NCBI RefSeq assembly: GCF_002006795.1
Contig: NZ_MVDN01000001.1
Coordinates: forward strand, 291,746-330,727
Length of the DNA: 38,982 nt
Reading direction: 5' to 3'
Origin: Wohlfahrtiimonas populi
GTDB taxonomy: Bacteria; Pseudomonadota; Gammaproteobacteria; Cardiobacteriales; Wohlfahrtiimonadaceae
Part shown: positions 18,201 to 24,719 of the stretch, piece after piece
How positions within the stretch are numbered: position 1 is the first letter of the stretch
Layout: each line of letters starts with the position of its first letter
The notes under the pieces: generated by a model
Told to the model about the DNA's origin: nothing
The model's input: only the letters and a program-made list of their open reading frames with translations
Databases searched by the model: none
Position numbers and translations under genes: made by a program

Positions 18201-18857
18201 TGCGTGATATAAACCTTCTCCAGTAGGTGTACCGCCAGAAGGTTTTTCTATTGCATCTAATAAAGGTTTCAATTTCAAATCAAAGTCATCTTGTTCATCA
18301 TAGGCATAATCTTTCAATGGCAAAGTGATTAGACCACCTTTTTCGCCATTATCTAATAAATTCCCATTTTTATTGATCACATTGGCGCCAACAAAGGCCT
18401 TATCTCTATATCGATTTAAAATTTCTTGGACTACATAGCTTAATGCATTACCACGGGTAACTTTTAGACAACGGTTATATGGCGGTGGTTCTGTTTTACC
18501 ATTAATCATACCATCATCATCTACTTTTTCTGGATCCCAGGGAACGTACTGGTTTCTTGCAGGAAAAGCATTATACATTCCCTCCTTTTCTAAATCCTTT
18601 CCCCATTTAACAGCTGCAGCATCAGATTTACATGTAGGTTGACCTTGCCCATATGCATGTTCTAGCATATAAATATCAGAAGTAGCCATAGATCCAGAAT
18701 CATCCAAAACCATTTGAATATTAGATTTTGGCTGAGGCGTATTCAAAATTGGTTCTTGTGACGGTTTAAATGGTCCTGATTTTTGGGTATACCCAACAGG
18801 GGCAAATAATACCCCTAAAGCAATTAATATCTGTAAATATACATTTTTAAATTTCAT
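15213..18857 (-). CDS. pilY1: PilY1-type type IV pilus tip/assembly protein
   Basis: PilY1/PilC proteins promote type IV pilus extension and adhesion. This 1214-residue protein has a signal peptide (about 1-25). A von Willebrand A-like region carries a MIDAS-type D-D-S-G-S-M at 52-57, and the C-terminal half is the PilY1 beta-propeller (PQIAYRKIND, VAVFGNGFGTDKSTVYFID, GAATPAIIVKADANGG). A calcium-loop-like D-A-N-G-G-Q-I-I-D-R-L-Y-V-G-D precedes YSGTLYKID, as in PilY1. A second Asp/Asn-rich loop (DVNDNDLPD) lies near residue 1070. ATG at 18857 is chosen over TTG at 18860 because AAGGA is then 7 bases away. No minor pilin genes flank it, unlike the usual fimT-pilVWXY1E cluster. Confidence 0.88.
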   Translation of the reverse strand: MKFKNVYLQILIALGVLFAPVGYTQKSGPFKPSQEPILNTPQPKSNIQMVLDDSGSMATSDIYMLEHAYGQGQPTCKSDAAAVKWGKDLEKEGMYNAFPARNQYVPWDPEKVDDDGMINGKTEPPPYNRCLKVTRGNALSYVVQEILNRYRDKAFVGANVINKNGNLLDNGEKGGLITLPLKDYAYDEQDDFDLKLKPLLDAIEKPSGGTPTGEGLYHAMKILRGAPIPLKAGSSTTGKAPNRYYPYYRYETPLRYRCQPSHIVNMSDGYSASTTVYGIFSQDFPYLSEIKMSSRENDYVIGGVNLIYRAVISSNFYDFGRLAAGLDLRTASKPVWNASTKQWDEKRLDDAGKPWNDPIYSTKMPIILNSVSLGLDPQATAFKNLVGPTGGVSIGFKPGKDSEGKNLEYTAEDLLNSFDSIFSNIIQSSSSTLAVNDKVYADVLPYKVEMINGRLYMDGKPTDMGKLGAIRYSTRYGFGQRYGIISAVVPYTNGKIIDKDGKEVDKIDLFELWNTSATIKPGQGNYVTYLDSKQGYSNYPVGTRLYRVHSGKALINFKDIYQEMTGFRNDAWHYHVHWLYEFTRTSFRPYNLRSRMTPMGSITNSDIRLANKDILNINIAKDKMAKPLSNEMVKWLKFKAQWQPKNFIIASDNDGFINFINAQRGLNKANERKGGQRDTAYFPQIAYRKINDIAVKNQKPILVFEGRTNLVDAKVYQEGKGNYYATLGITGMGGGGKGLVGYRIFASEESTVNDWILGQRKPRLPASYSNPIDKVTPMFEISNEGIAKHRTPGFENLGYTYSGFEYFNRLIMQNGEKRGQAVAVFGNGFGTDKSTVYFIDAYTGKKLNEIVLNHQGGGAATPAIIVKADANGGQIIDRLYVGDYSGTLYKIDFNGNDFTDNSEIKVTALFKAPITNIGQSAISTKPLVIKNKEGSMQVFFATGIAANKERDRGDNAAVLHSIYGITDRNLSDGNSTNSALAINNSNLSLSAKLSIKDLKKGDVKYKDGTQIDYQQKNRYEIDIVTPIDQTPDKKLDGWYMQLSSDGLNSGERVIQDPKYDGLNRSVIFSTWGVVERKDVNDNDLPDPCLRDTPFGKMLAFNISTGGKAIGGGHGGLSNVGSVGTIPGGLTGDLIGTAPEDNSTTSLDDLGKELVDELIEIVGVDNSSLTKNTEGVGATCEGNIDAEGNCEVNIGRIPKPEKPLKKGRISITTVL

Positions 18858-19053
18858 CAAACTATCCTTACTTTACATTATTGATATTACTCTTAATTTT
18901 CTTTATCTTACTATATCGTAATTATTAAAATTAAAAGCTAATTTTGATCAATTTATACATAATATTTAAATATTAAATAGTTTTAACTGATAAATTTATA
19001 ATTAGATTGCCAAGAATAATTGTTTTTAACTTTTAATTTACCTTCCAGTTTAA

Positions 19054-19077
19054 AGCGCTATTCATAGCACTTTTTTT
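19054..19077 (+). terminator. Small hairpin with T-run upstream of the saccharopine-DH-like gene
   Basis: AGCGCTA / TAGCACT (one mismatch, loop TTCA) is followed by T7. It lies in the 263-base divergent gap, 44 bases before the plus-strand start codon, so it could be a premature terminator (attenuator) or end an unrecognised short transcript. Confidence 0.45.
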
Positions 19078-19120
19078 ATAACTGAGTATACTCAAAGGAA
19101 TAACATAAAAATAAGATGGA

Positions 19121-20233
19121 ATGAACATGCAACAGACATTCAAAGTCATGATATTAGGTGGCTATGGGAATTTTGGGCAACTCATTGCAACTGCCTTGAG
19201 CCAAGAAGAAAATATTTCAGTCATCATTGCAGGTCGCAATGAAAACAAGGCAAAAGCTTTGGCCAATCAGCTGAATTGTCGCTATGTAAAATTGGATGTT
19301 CATCAAGATGATCTAGTTCAAACCTTTCATGCTCATTCTGTTCAATTGGTTATTTCAACGGTTGGCTCTTTTCAAAATCAATCTTATGACATGGCTCAAG
19401 CAGCCATTAATGCGGGTATTCATTACATTGATTTAGCAGACTCTAGAGAGTTTGTTGAAAATATCGTCCAATTTGATTCCATTGCAAAAGAAAAGAATCT
19501 ATTCATTTGCTCTGGTGCAAGCACTGTACCCAGCTTAAATAGCGCTGTTGTTAATCATTTTCTATCTGAGTATTCACAGTTAAATAATATAGATATTGCG
19601 CTCAGTGCTTCAGAGAAAGTGCCTGGCATTAGTACATTGTCAGCAGTGCTGAGTTATTGTGGTCAAAAATTTACAATGTGGAAAAATCAACAATGGCAAG
19701 AAGTTTATGGGCTACAAAATTTAACTCACCAAAAATTTTATCATTTACCCAATAAGCGCTGGGTTGGTAACTGTAGTGTGCCAGATCTAGCATTATTTCC
19801 TATGAATTATCCAACTGTGCAACAAGTCACTTTCAAAGCTGGCGTTGGCATTAGCATCGTACAAATTAGTTCATGGTTTGTTTCATGGCTCAAGCGATAT
19901 CATCTTATAAAAGAACCACTCAAACATGTTGATTTATTCTATAAAACCGCCCAAAAATTTGAACGATTTGGTGATGGTTTAAGTGGCATGCAAGTTAAGT
20001 TAAAAGGCATAGATCATCAGCAACAACCGCTCACTATTAATTGGGAAATCATTGGCTATGACAATGAAGGCCCTAATATTCCCTGCTTTGCTTCTATTAT
20101 TCTGGCGCGAAAATTAGCCAATCAAACAATAATACAATCAGGCGCATTTTCCAGTATGAATCTCATTACATTGGATGAATATCTTACTGAATTTAATACA
20201 ATAAATGTTAAAACTTTTACTGATAAAGATTAG
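19121..20233 (+). CDS. Saccharopine dehydrogenase-like NAD(P)-binding protein
   Basis: A 370-residue protein with an N-terminal Rossmann fold of the saccharopine dehydrogenase NADP-binding type. VMILGGYGNFGQLIATAL near residue 9-26 gives the GxGxxG, then IIAGRNENKAKALA, CRYVKLDVHQDDL, LVISTVGSFQNQ and AAINAGIHYIDLADSREF follow; this order is typical of family members that are not true lysine-pathway enzymes. The substrate is unknown. The start is ATG 19121 or ATG 19127 (MNMQ); GGA sits 6 bases before the latter. It stands alone, followed after about 100 A/T-rich bases by an unidentified gene. Confidence 0.8.
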   Translation: MNMQQTFKVMILGGYGNFGQLIATALSQEENISVIIAGRNENKAKALANQLNCRYVKLDVHQDDLVQTFHAHSVQLVISTVGSFQNQSYDMAQAAINAGIHYIDLADSREFVENIVQFDSIAKEKNLFICSGASTVPSLNSAVVNHFLSEYSQLNNIDIALSASEKVPGISTLSAVLSYCGQKFTMWKNQQWQEVYGLQNLTHQKFYHLPNKRWVGNCSVPDLALFPMNYPTVQQVTFKAGVGISIVQISSWFVSWLKRYHLIKEPLKHVDLFYKTAQKFERFGDGLSGMQVKLKGIDHQQQPLTINWEIIGYDNEGPNIPCFASIILARKLANQTIIQSGAFSSMNLITLDEYLTEFNTINVKTFTDKD

Positions 20234-20336
20234 TTAAAGATCAAATCTTTAACTAATATCAATGTTAATAATTGTAAAATGAACTATTATAATAAGTAGT
20301 ACTTCAAACTAAAACAAATAATTAGAGGTAAGTATC

Positions 20337-20891
20337 ATGGCCATCAAAAACATTTTAACGTTGTGCGACCAAGATAAATTAAAAATCATTGAAGAGAATT
20401 TAGAGAAACAATTCTCTGCAATTTATAGAACATATGGCGTTTTGGCTCAAAAACAATATAAAGTCAGTTCTGAGCTGATCATCAAAGAGTTAAAAAATGC
20501 ACAATATGAATTCTTTAACTATGCAGATCTATTGACTAAAGAACTTCGTTTATCGACGGTTTATGATATTTCCAACCTGCTTGCGACAGATCTTGTGCCC
20601 AACTCAACCAATAGAACCATATTCATTCGTGGATTAGGGCCTGCGATGTTTTATCAGAAAGCATTATCGCGCTTGGTTGGGATTGAAGAAAATATCGTAT
20701 GGAGTGGCTTCACAACAATGCATCCTATGGCACAAGATGTTTTACCTAAATTATCCACAGACTATACTCGTTTTCTCGAAAAAGAAGAGCCAACTATTTT
20801 AGAGTTCCAAGCTGCAATCCAGCGCTCTTTTGATGAAAGTATCGATTTTTTTGCTAAGCGCATTAAGTTCACTAACTTTAAAAGTTGGTAA
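20337..20891 (+). CDS. Unidentified 184-residue cytosolic protein
   Basis: I do not recognise this protein. It has no signal peptide or membrane segment. The first 90 residues read as amphipathic helices (KLKIIEENLEKQFSAIYR, SSELIIKELKNAQYEFF). The middle contains NRTIFIRGLGPAMFYQKAL and the C-terminal part again looks helical, ending KRIKFTNFKSW. There are few cysteines and no obvious catalytic motif. GAGGT lies 8 bases before the ATG and codon use resembles its neighbours, so it is a real gene. It is a single-gene unit followed by a perfect 12-bp stem-loop. Possibly an all-helical regulatory or DUF family; no function is assigned. Confidence 0.8.
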   Translation: MAIKNILTLCDQDKLKIIEENLEKQFSAIYRTYGVLAQKQYKVSSELIIKELKNAQYEFFNYADLLTKELRLSTVYDISNLLATDLVPNSTNRTIFIRGLGPAMFYQKALSRLVGIEENIVWSGFTTMHPMAQDVLPKLSTDYTRFLEKEEPTILEFQAAIQRSFDESIDFFAKRIKFTNFKSW

Positions 20892-20930
20892 ATTGCAATA
20901 ATATACTCATTACGTTAAATAGTTACCAAG

Positions 20931-20961
20931 AAGCCTTCTCACCACAAATGAGAAGGCTTCA
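20931..20961. terminator. Perfect 12-bp stem-loop between convergent genes
   Basis: GAAGCCTTCTCA and TGAGAAGGCTTC pair perfectly around a 7-base loop. No T-run follows on either strand, so it may be a transcript-end or mRNA-stabilising structure rather than a classical terminator. It lies between the 184-residue gene and ubiV, which converge on it. Confidence 0.55.
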
Positions 20962-20997
20962 GCTTTCAATTGTTTGAATATAATATATCGCGGAGAA

Positions 20998-21870
20998 TTA
21001 TCTCATCCCTGCTTCGCCTGTCCAAAATCCAGAGCATTCATTCTGTGTTAATGGTTGTGGAATATAATCCTTGGATAACATTCTCACACGATATTGCTGA
21101 ATCACATTAACAATATCCTCATCTAATGGTGATAAACGAATAATATCCACTAAACCTTCTAACGCTGAGTATTCGTTGATTAAGTTATAACAAAGCCCGC
21201 TTTGCATTTGAATGCCATTCATTGTAAAAATGCGTTGATCATCTTGCGTCAATACAGCTTTACCTGCCGGATCATGAATACAAGCAATTTCACAATCTGC
21301 TTTATCTCGCCCAACATTGCGCGCTGTGAAGCATCGTGCAGAATATGATAAAGGCAGATAGCCATAAGCTAATATCTCTTTCTCAAATTTTTGCCATATT
21401 CCCTGTGATTCACATTCTTTTTGAATGGCACTCAACCATTCTTGCGAAAGCTCCACAGGAAAGCACCATCGTTGCATGCCATTACGTAGCATCACAGCCA
21501 AAGCTTCTGCATTGTAGATATTTAAAGCATGCCCTACCACAAATGGTAATTGATTTTCCACACACAGATTAATGACAGAAAAATCATTGGCTTCAATCAT
21601 AAACTCACCATTACTCACAGCTTTTTTAACATCCAACAATTTAGATGGACTATCCACCAATGCTAATGATGTTAAAATAACTTCTTTGCCATGTTTCTTG
21701 AGCTCTTGACCGATCTCAAGCCAATCATTGAGTAAAAGTTCTTGGCGCTTTGCACAGACCATTTCACCCAAATAAACAATATCTATATCACTCATTTTGA
21801 TGGTATCATAAAAATCATAAACTCTAGTTTTTCCCCAACAATAAAGAATCGGGCTTAATGATAATTTCAT
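20998..21870 (-). CDS. ubiV: UbiV, O2-independent ubiquinone hydroxylation (U32 family)
   Basis: UbiV (formerly YhbV) with UbiU performs the O2-independent ring hydroxylations of ubiquinone synthesis, using prephenate as oxygen source, and carries a [4Fe-4S] cluster. The 290-residue protein has the cysteine set expected for UbiV: C39 in GEMVCAKRQ and a cluster with spacing C-x12-C-x3-C in SARCFTARNVGRDKADCEIAC. Length matches E. coli UbiV (292). AAGGA is 8 bases before the ATG, and the gene starts 18 bases after ubiU, so they form one operon. Confidence 0.95.
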   Translation of the reverse strand: MKLSLSPILYCWGKTRVYDFYDTIKMSDIDIVYLGEMVCAKRQELLLNDWLEIGQELKKHGKEVILTSLALVDSPSKLLDVKKAVSNGEFMIEANDFSVINLCVENQLPFVVGHALNIYNAEALAVMLRNGMQRWCFPVELSQEWLSAIQKECESQGIWQKFEKEILAYGYLPLSYSARCFTARNVGRDKADCEIACIHDPAGKAVLTQDDQRIFTMNGIQMQSGLCYNLINEYSALEGLVDIIRLSPLDEDIVNVIQQYRVRMLSKDYIPQPLTQNECSGFWTGEAGMR

Positions 21871-21888
21871 ACGACTTTTCCTTCTTCT

Positions 21889-22887
21889 TTATTGCCAATG
21901 GCGATTATAAGCACCTAAAGTGGTTTGCTTACCTTCTGAAATTTCACTCAATGCTTGATCCCATTGTGCTTTCACTTGAAAGTCATTGGGTGATTTTTGA
22001 TAATAATCGATTGCTTCTCGCCATGTTTTGGCAACTTTAGCAACGTAAGCTGGGCTGCGTTGGCGCCCTTCTATCTTCACTGATGCAATGCCCATTTTGA
22101 AAAAATCAGGAATCAATGAAATTGTATTCAAACTCGTCGGTTCTTCCATCACATGATAGAGAGAATCTTCGACATTGAATCGCCCTTTACATAAAGTCGG
22201 GTAACCTGCATGCTCAGATTCTGAAAAGCGATCAATCAAAATATTATTCAAACGTGTCTCTTTACCGCCATTTTCAATTTCTCGCCATTCTACAAATTCC
22301 GCAGGTGAACATGCACCTGCGGTATTCGGTGATTTACCTGTCGTATAAGATGATAAATAACAACGTCCTTCTGCCATGATACATAACCCACCAAATGCAA
22401 AAACCTCCAATGGAACGGGAGATTCTTGTGCGAGTTTTTTTACTTGATGAATGGGCAAAACACGAGGAATCACGATCCGCTTAACATTAAATTCACGCTG
22501 ATAAAATTTAATGGCTTCGAGATTGGTAGCTGAGGCTTGTACGGATAAATGTATTTCCATCTCAGGATGTTGATTGGCAACATAATCCAAATTAGCAATA
22601 TCTGCCAATATCAAAGCATCAACACCTTCTCCAGCTGAGCGATCAATAGCACTTTTCCAAACATCAAAAGAAGAAGGATTCACAAATGTATTAATTGCAA
22701 CATGCAGTTTTTTACCAAAGCTTTTCGTTGTTTTCACTGCTTCTTGTAATCGTTTTTCTGTAAAATTTAACCCTGGAAAATGGCGAGCATTGGTTTCATC
22801 TTTGAGACCAATGTAGACAGCATCTGCACCATTTTCAAATGCAGTTTTCAGAGCAGGTAAATTACCCGCTGGGCATAATAATTCCAT
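21889..22887 (-). CDS. ubiU: UbiU, O2-independent ubiquinone hydroxylation (U32 family)
   Basis: UbiU (formerly YhbU) is the partner of UbiV in anaerobic ubiquinone synthesis; it was once listed as a U32 peptidase. MELLCPAGNLPALKTAFENGADAVYIG at the N-terminus and the cysteines in GGLCIMAEGRCYLSS, GACSPAE and GYPTLCKGRF correspond to the four [4Fe-4S] ligands of the E. coli protein, and the length (332) is nearly identical. GAGG precedes the ATG. The promoter region upstream contains a perfect FNR palindrome centred at the class II activation distance from a plausible -10 element. Confidence 0.96.
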   Translation of the reverse strand: MELLCPAGNLPALKTAFENGADAVYIGLKDETNARHFPGLNFTEKRLQEAVKTTKSFGKKLHVAINTFVNPSSFDVWKSAIDRSAGEGVDALILADIANLDYVANQHPEMEIHLSVQASATNLEAIKFYQREFNVKRIVIPRVLPIHQVKKLAQESPVPLEVFAFGGLCIMAEGRCYLSSYTTGKSPNTAGACSPAEFVEWREIENGGKETRLNNILIDRFSESEHAGYPTLCKGRFNVEDSLYHVMEEPTSLNTISLIPDFFKMGIASVKIEGRQRSPAYVAKVAKTWREAIDYYQKSPNDFQVKAQWDQALSEISEGKQTTLGAYNRHWQ

Positions 22888-22922
22888 AACGCCTCATTTA
22901 TGATTAATATCAAAATGCTATT

Positions 22923-22928
22923 AAGATA
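22923..22928 (-). promoter_or_regulatory. Candidate -10 element of the ubiUV promoter
   Basis: TATCTT on the minus strand would place the transcription start near 22916, 29 bases before the ubiU ATG and 41.5 bases from the centre of the FNR site, the classical class II spacing. Confidence 0.45.
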
Positions 22929-22950
22929 GATTGTTTACAGTATGAGTGGT

Positions 22951-22964
22951 TTGATTGGAATCAA
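22951..22964. promoter_or_regulatory. FNR-binding site in the ubiU-ubiT divergent region
   Basis: TTGATTGGAATCAA is an exact match to the FNR consensus TTGATnnnnATCAA, including both half-sites. It lies 63 bases upstream of ubiU and ends 13 bases before the ubiT ATG. It implies induction of ubiUV when oxygen is low. Confidence 0.85.
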
Positions 22965-22977
22965 TTTTGAGGTCGTT

Positions 22978-23454
22978 ATGCAAATACCCGCTCAAGTTTC
23001 AAAGCATTTACCTGATATTTTGCCAAAACTGTGCAAATATCATTTGAAGATAATGCCGAATCAATTAAAAATTCAATGCATTAATATTGCCATGAATCAT
23101 TTCTTTAAAGAGGCAATTGCTGAAGGTGAATTGGATTTTTTAGAGAATAAAACTTTTCAAATTAACGTGGATGATATTCATTATTCAACAACCATCACAT
23201 TACGAAATAATAAGCTGGTAGCATTGGATGCTAATGAAAAAGCTGATGTCATATTAAAATCAACATTTAATCCTTTGGTTTTATTAATCTCCAGAACAGA
23301 AGATCCTGATACATTATTCTTCAATCGTGCTTTAGCAATCGAAGGTAAGACAGCTTTAGTTTTAGAAATTAAAAATTGGCTAGATAGCTTAGACTTTGAT
23401 CTATTGCCAAAAACGATGCAAAAAGCATTAATTAATTATAGTGAAATGCTCTAG
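22978..23454 (+). CDS. ubiT: UbiT, SCP2-domain accessory factor
   Basis: UbiT (formerly YhbT) is the lipid-binding SCP2-domain protein needed, like UbiJ in the aerobic pathway, to carry ubiquinone intermediates under anaerobic conditions. The 158-residue protein contains AIAEGELDFLENKTFQI, which aligns with DDGELEFLEG of E. coli UbiT, and DPDTLFFNRALAIEGKTALVLEIKNWLDSLD, the diagnostic C-terminal SCP2 segment. The upstream ATG at 22942 is rejected because the FNR site would lie inside the gene and no SD precedes it; ATG 22978 has GAGG 5 bases upstream and restores family length. Divergent from ubiUV. Confidence 0.92.
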   Translation: MQIPAQVSKHLPDILPKLCKYHLKIMPNQLKIQCINIAMNHFFKEAIAEGELDFLENKTFQINVDDIHYSTTITLRNNKLVALDANEKADVILKSTFNPLVLLISRTEDPDTLFFNRALAIEGKTALVLEIKNWLDSLDFDLLPKTMQKALINYSEML

Positions 23455-23458
23455 ATAT

Positions 23459-23485
23459 AAAAAATCCCGCTATGCGGGATTTTTT
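23459..23485. terminator. Bidirectional terminator between ubiT and the PAS gene
   Basis: AAAAAATCCCGC / GCGGGATTTTTT with a TAT loop, flanked by A- and T-runs. It ends both ubiT and the convergent PAS gene. Confidence 0.92.
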
Positions 23486-23519
23486 ATTAAATAATTTATT
23501 AATACTGATTTAATATTAA

Positions 23520-24047
23520 TTATAGCACTAATTCACCTGACCAAATTTTACCAATCACTTCTAGCGTTTGATTCACACCTTCACGTGCAGGCTTACGACG
23601 AACAGATGTATAAGCGATGATATGGCCATCTTCATAGTTTGGGCTTGCTGTTGCATAAACCCAATAATAACGACCATCTTTACGCAAGTTTTTAACAAAA
23701 CCACGCCAAGGCTTACCTGATTGAATCGTATCCCATAAATCTTTAAAGATCACAGGTGGAACATCAGGATGACGCAAAATAGAGTGTGGTGAACCTACTA
23801 ACTCTTCTTCTGTCCATGCAGACATATCCACGAATGCTCTATTAGCGTGTGTGATAATACCGCGTGTATCAGTTCTCGAAACAATCAAGCGACCATCTGG
23901 ATAAGGCACTTCCTCATCCACAACATAAATTCGACGCTGGAAGCCTTCATAATACGTCAAAGTCTTTTCTACATACTCTATTGTACCTTGAGGTAAATCG
24001 GAAAGTTCCATGTTCGGTGGAATTTTGTAGTCTACATTGTTATCCAT
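23520..24047 (-). CDS. Aer-like PAS-domain protein without output domain
   Basis: A 175-residue soluble protein consisting essentially of one PAS domain (about 50-155). The segment GIITHANRAFVDMSAWTEEELVG, then LRHPDVPPVIFKDLW and GKPWRGFVKNLRKDGRYYWVYATASP, is that of the FAD-binding PAS domain of the aerotaxis receptor Aer; the R-H-P-D motif used for FAD binding in Aer is retained. No transmembrane, HAMP or methyl-accepting domain follows, so any output must be through a partner protein. AAGGA lies 7 bases before the ATG. Its position beside the FNR-linked ubiUVT genes fits a redox or oxygen-sensing role, but this is inference. Confidence 0.85.
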   Translation of the reverse strand: MDNNVDYKIPPNMELSDLPQGTIEYVEKTLTYYEGFQRRIYVVDEEVPYPDGRLIVSRTDTRGIITHANRAFVDMSAWTEEELVGSPHSILRHPDVPPVIFKDLWDTIQSGKPWRGFVKNLRKDGRYYWVYATASPNYEDGHIIAYTSVRRKPAREGVNQTLEVIGKIWSGELVL

Positions 24048-24152
24048 AGATGATTCCTTATATACACAAATTATTTAATTATATTATGACGTACATACCA
24101 CAATCACAAACGTTAAAAGGTATTTATTTTCTCTATTTGATTCCTATCAATA

Positions 24153-24713
24153 CTAAGTTCTATAAACTTTTCCTGTCACGATATGCTGGATCTTTGTTGC
24201 TTGTGGAATCCCACCTAATCTACCTGCAACAACACCAGTCACTTCAGAATCAAAAAATCTTAAAGCATCCTCTTCTAACATTATAGCAGGTTCTCCCTGA
24301 ATGTTAGCACTCGTTGAAATTAAAGGAGCACCAAAACCTTCACACAACGCTTTTGCCACAGGATGCGTTGTTAATCTTACTGCTAAATCAGACGAATCCC
24401 CAGATAAAACATCTGGACATTGATCTGTTCTTGGCGCTAACCAAGTATGATGAAAACCAAAATCCATAGTTTCCATCAATGCTTTTTGCTCTTCGGTTAA
24501 TGGCAAAATCCAATCTTGTAACCTTTCTAATGAGTCAGCTAAAACAATCAGGCCTTTGCTTAACGGTCGCCCTTTGATTTCACAAATTCTTTTGGCTAAT
24601 TCTACATTTCGTGCATCAGCGCCGATGCCATACACGCCCTCTGTAGGATAAAGGATTAGTTCTTGACGAACTAATGCTTCAATCCCTTCTTCCACTGTTA
24701 ATAACTTGCTCAT
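24153..24713 (-). CDS. tsaC: Threonylcarbamoyl-AMP synthase
   Basis: TsaC (YrdC/RimN) makes threonylcarbamoyl-AMP from Thr, bicarbonate and ATP for the t6A modification of ANN-decoding tRNAs. The 186-residue protein matches E. coli TsaC (190) and shows the YrdC-domain motifs YPTEGVYGIGADA, KGRPLSKGLIVLA, LAVRLTTHPVAKALC and LISTSANIQGEPA. It is the short form without the Sua5 C-terminal domain. The start is ATG 24713; the TTG at 24719 would overlap the pit stop codon. The gene lies 6 bases after the PiT transporter gene, so co-transcription is likely although the functions are unrelated. Confidence 0.95.
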   Translation of the reverse strand: MSKLLTVEEGIEALVRQELILYPTEGVYGIGADARNVELAKRICEIKGRPLSKGLIVLADSLERLQDWILPLTEEQKALMETMDFGFHHTWLAPRTDQCPDVLSGDSSDLAVRLTTHPVAKALCEGFGAPLISTSANIQGEPAIMLEEDALRFFDSEVTGVVAGRLGGIPQATKIQHIVTGKVYRT

Positions 24714-24719
24714 GACCAA

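Noticed and set aside
20931-20961. CRISPR-like or mobile repeat
   Set aside because: Only one copy of the palindrome was seen, with no direct repeats or spacers around it.
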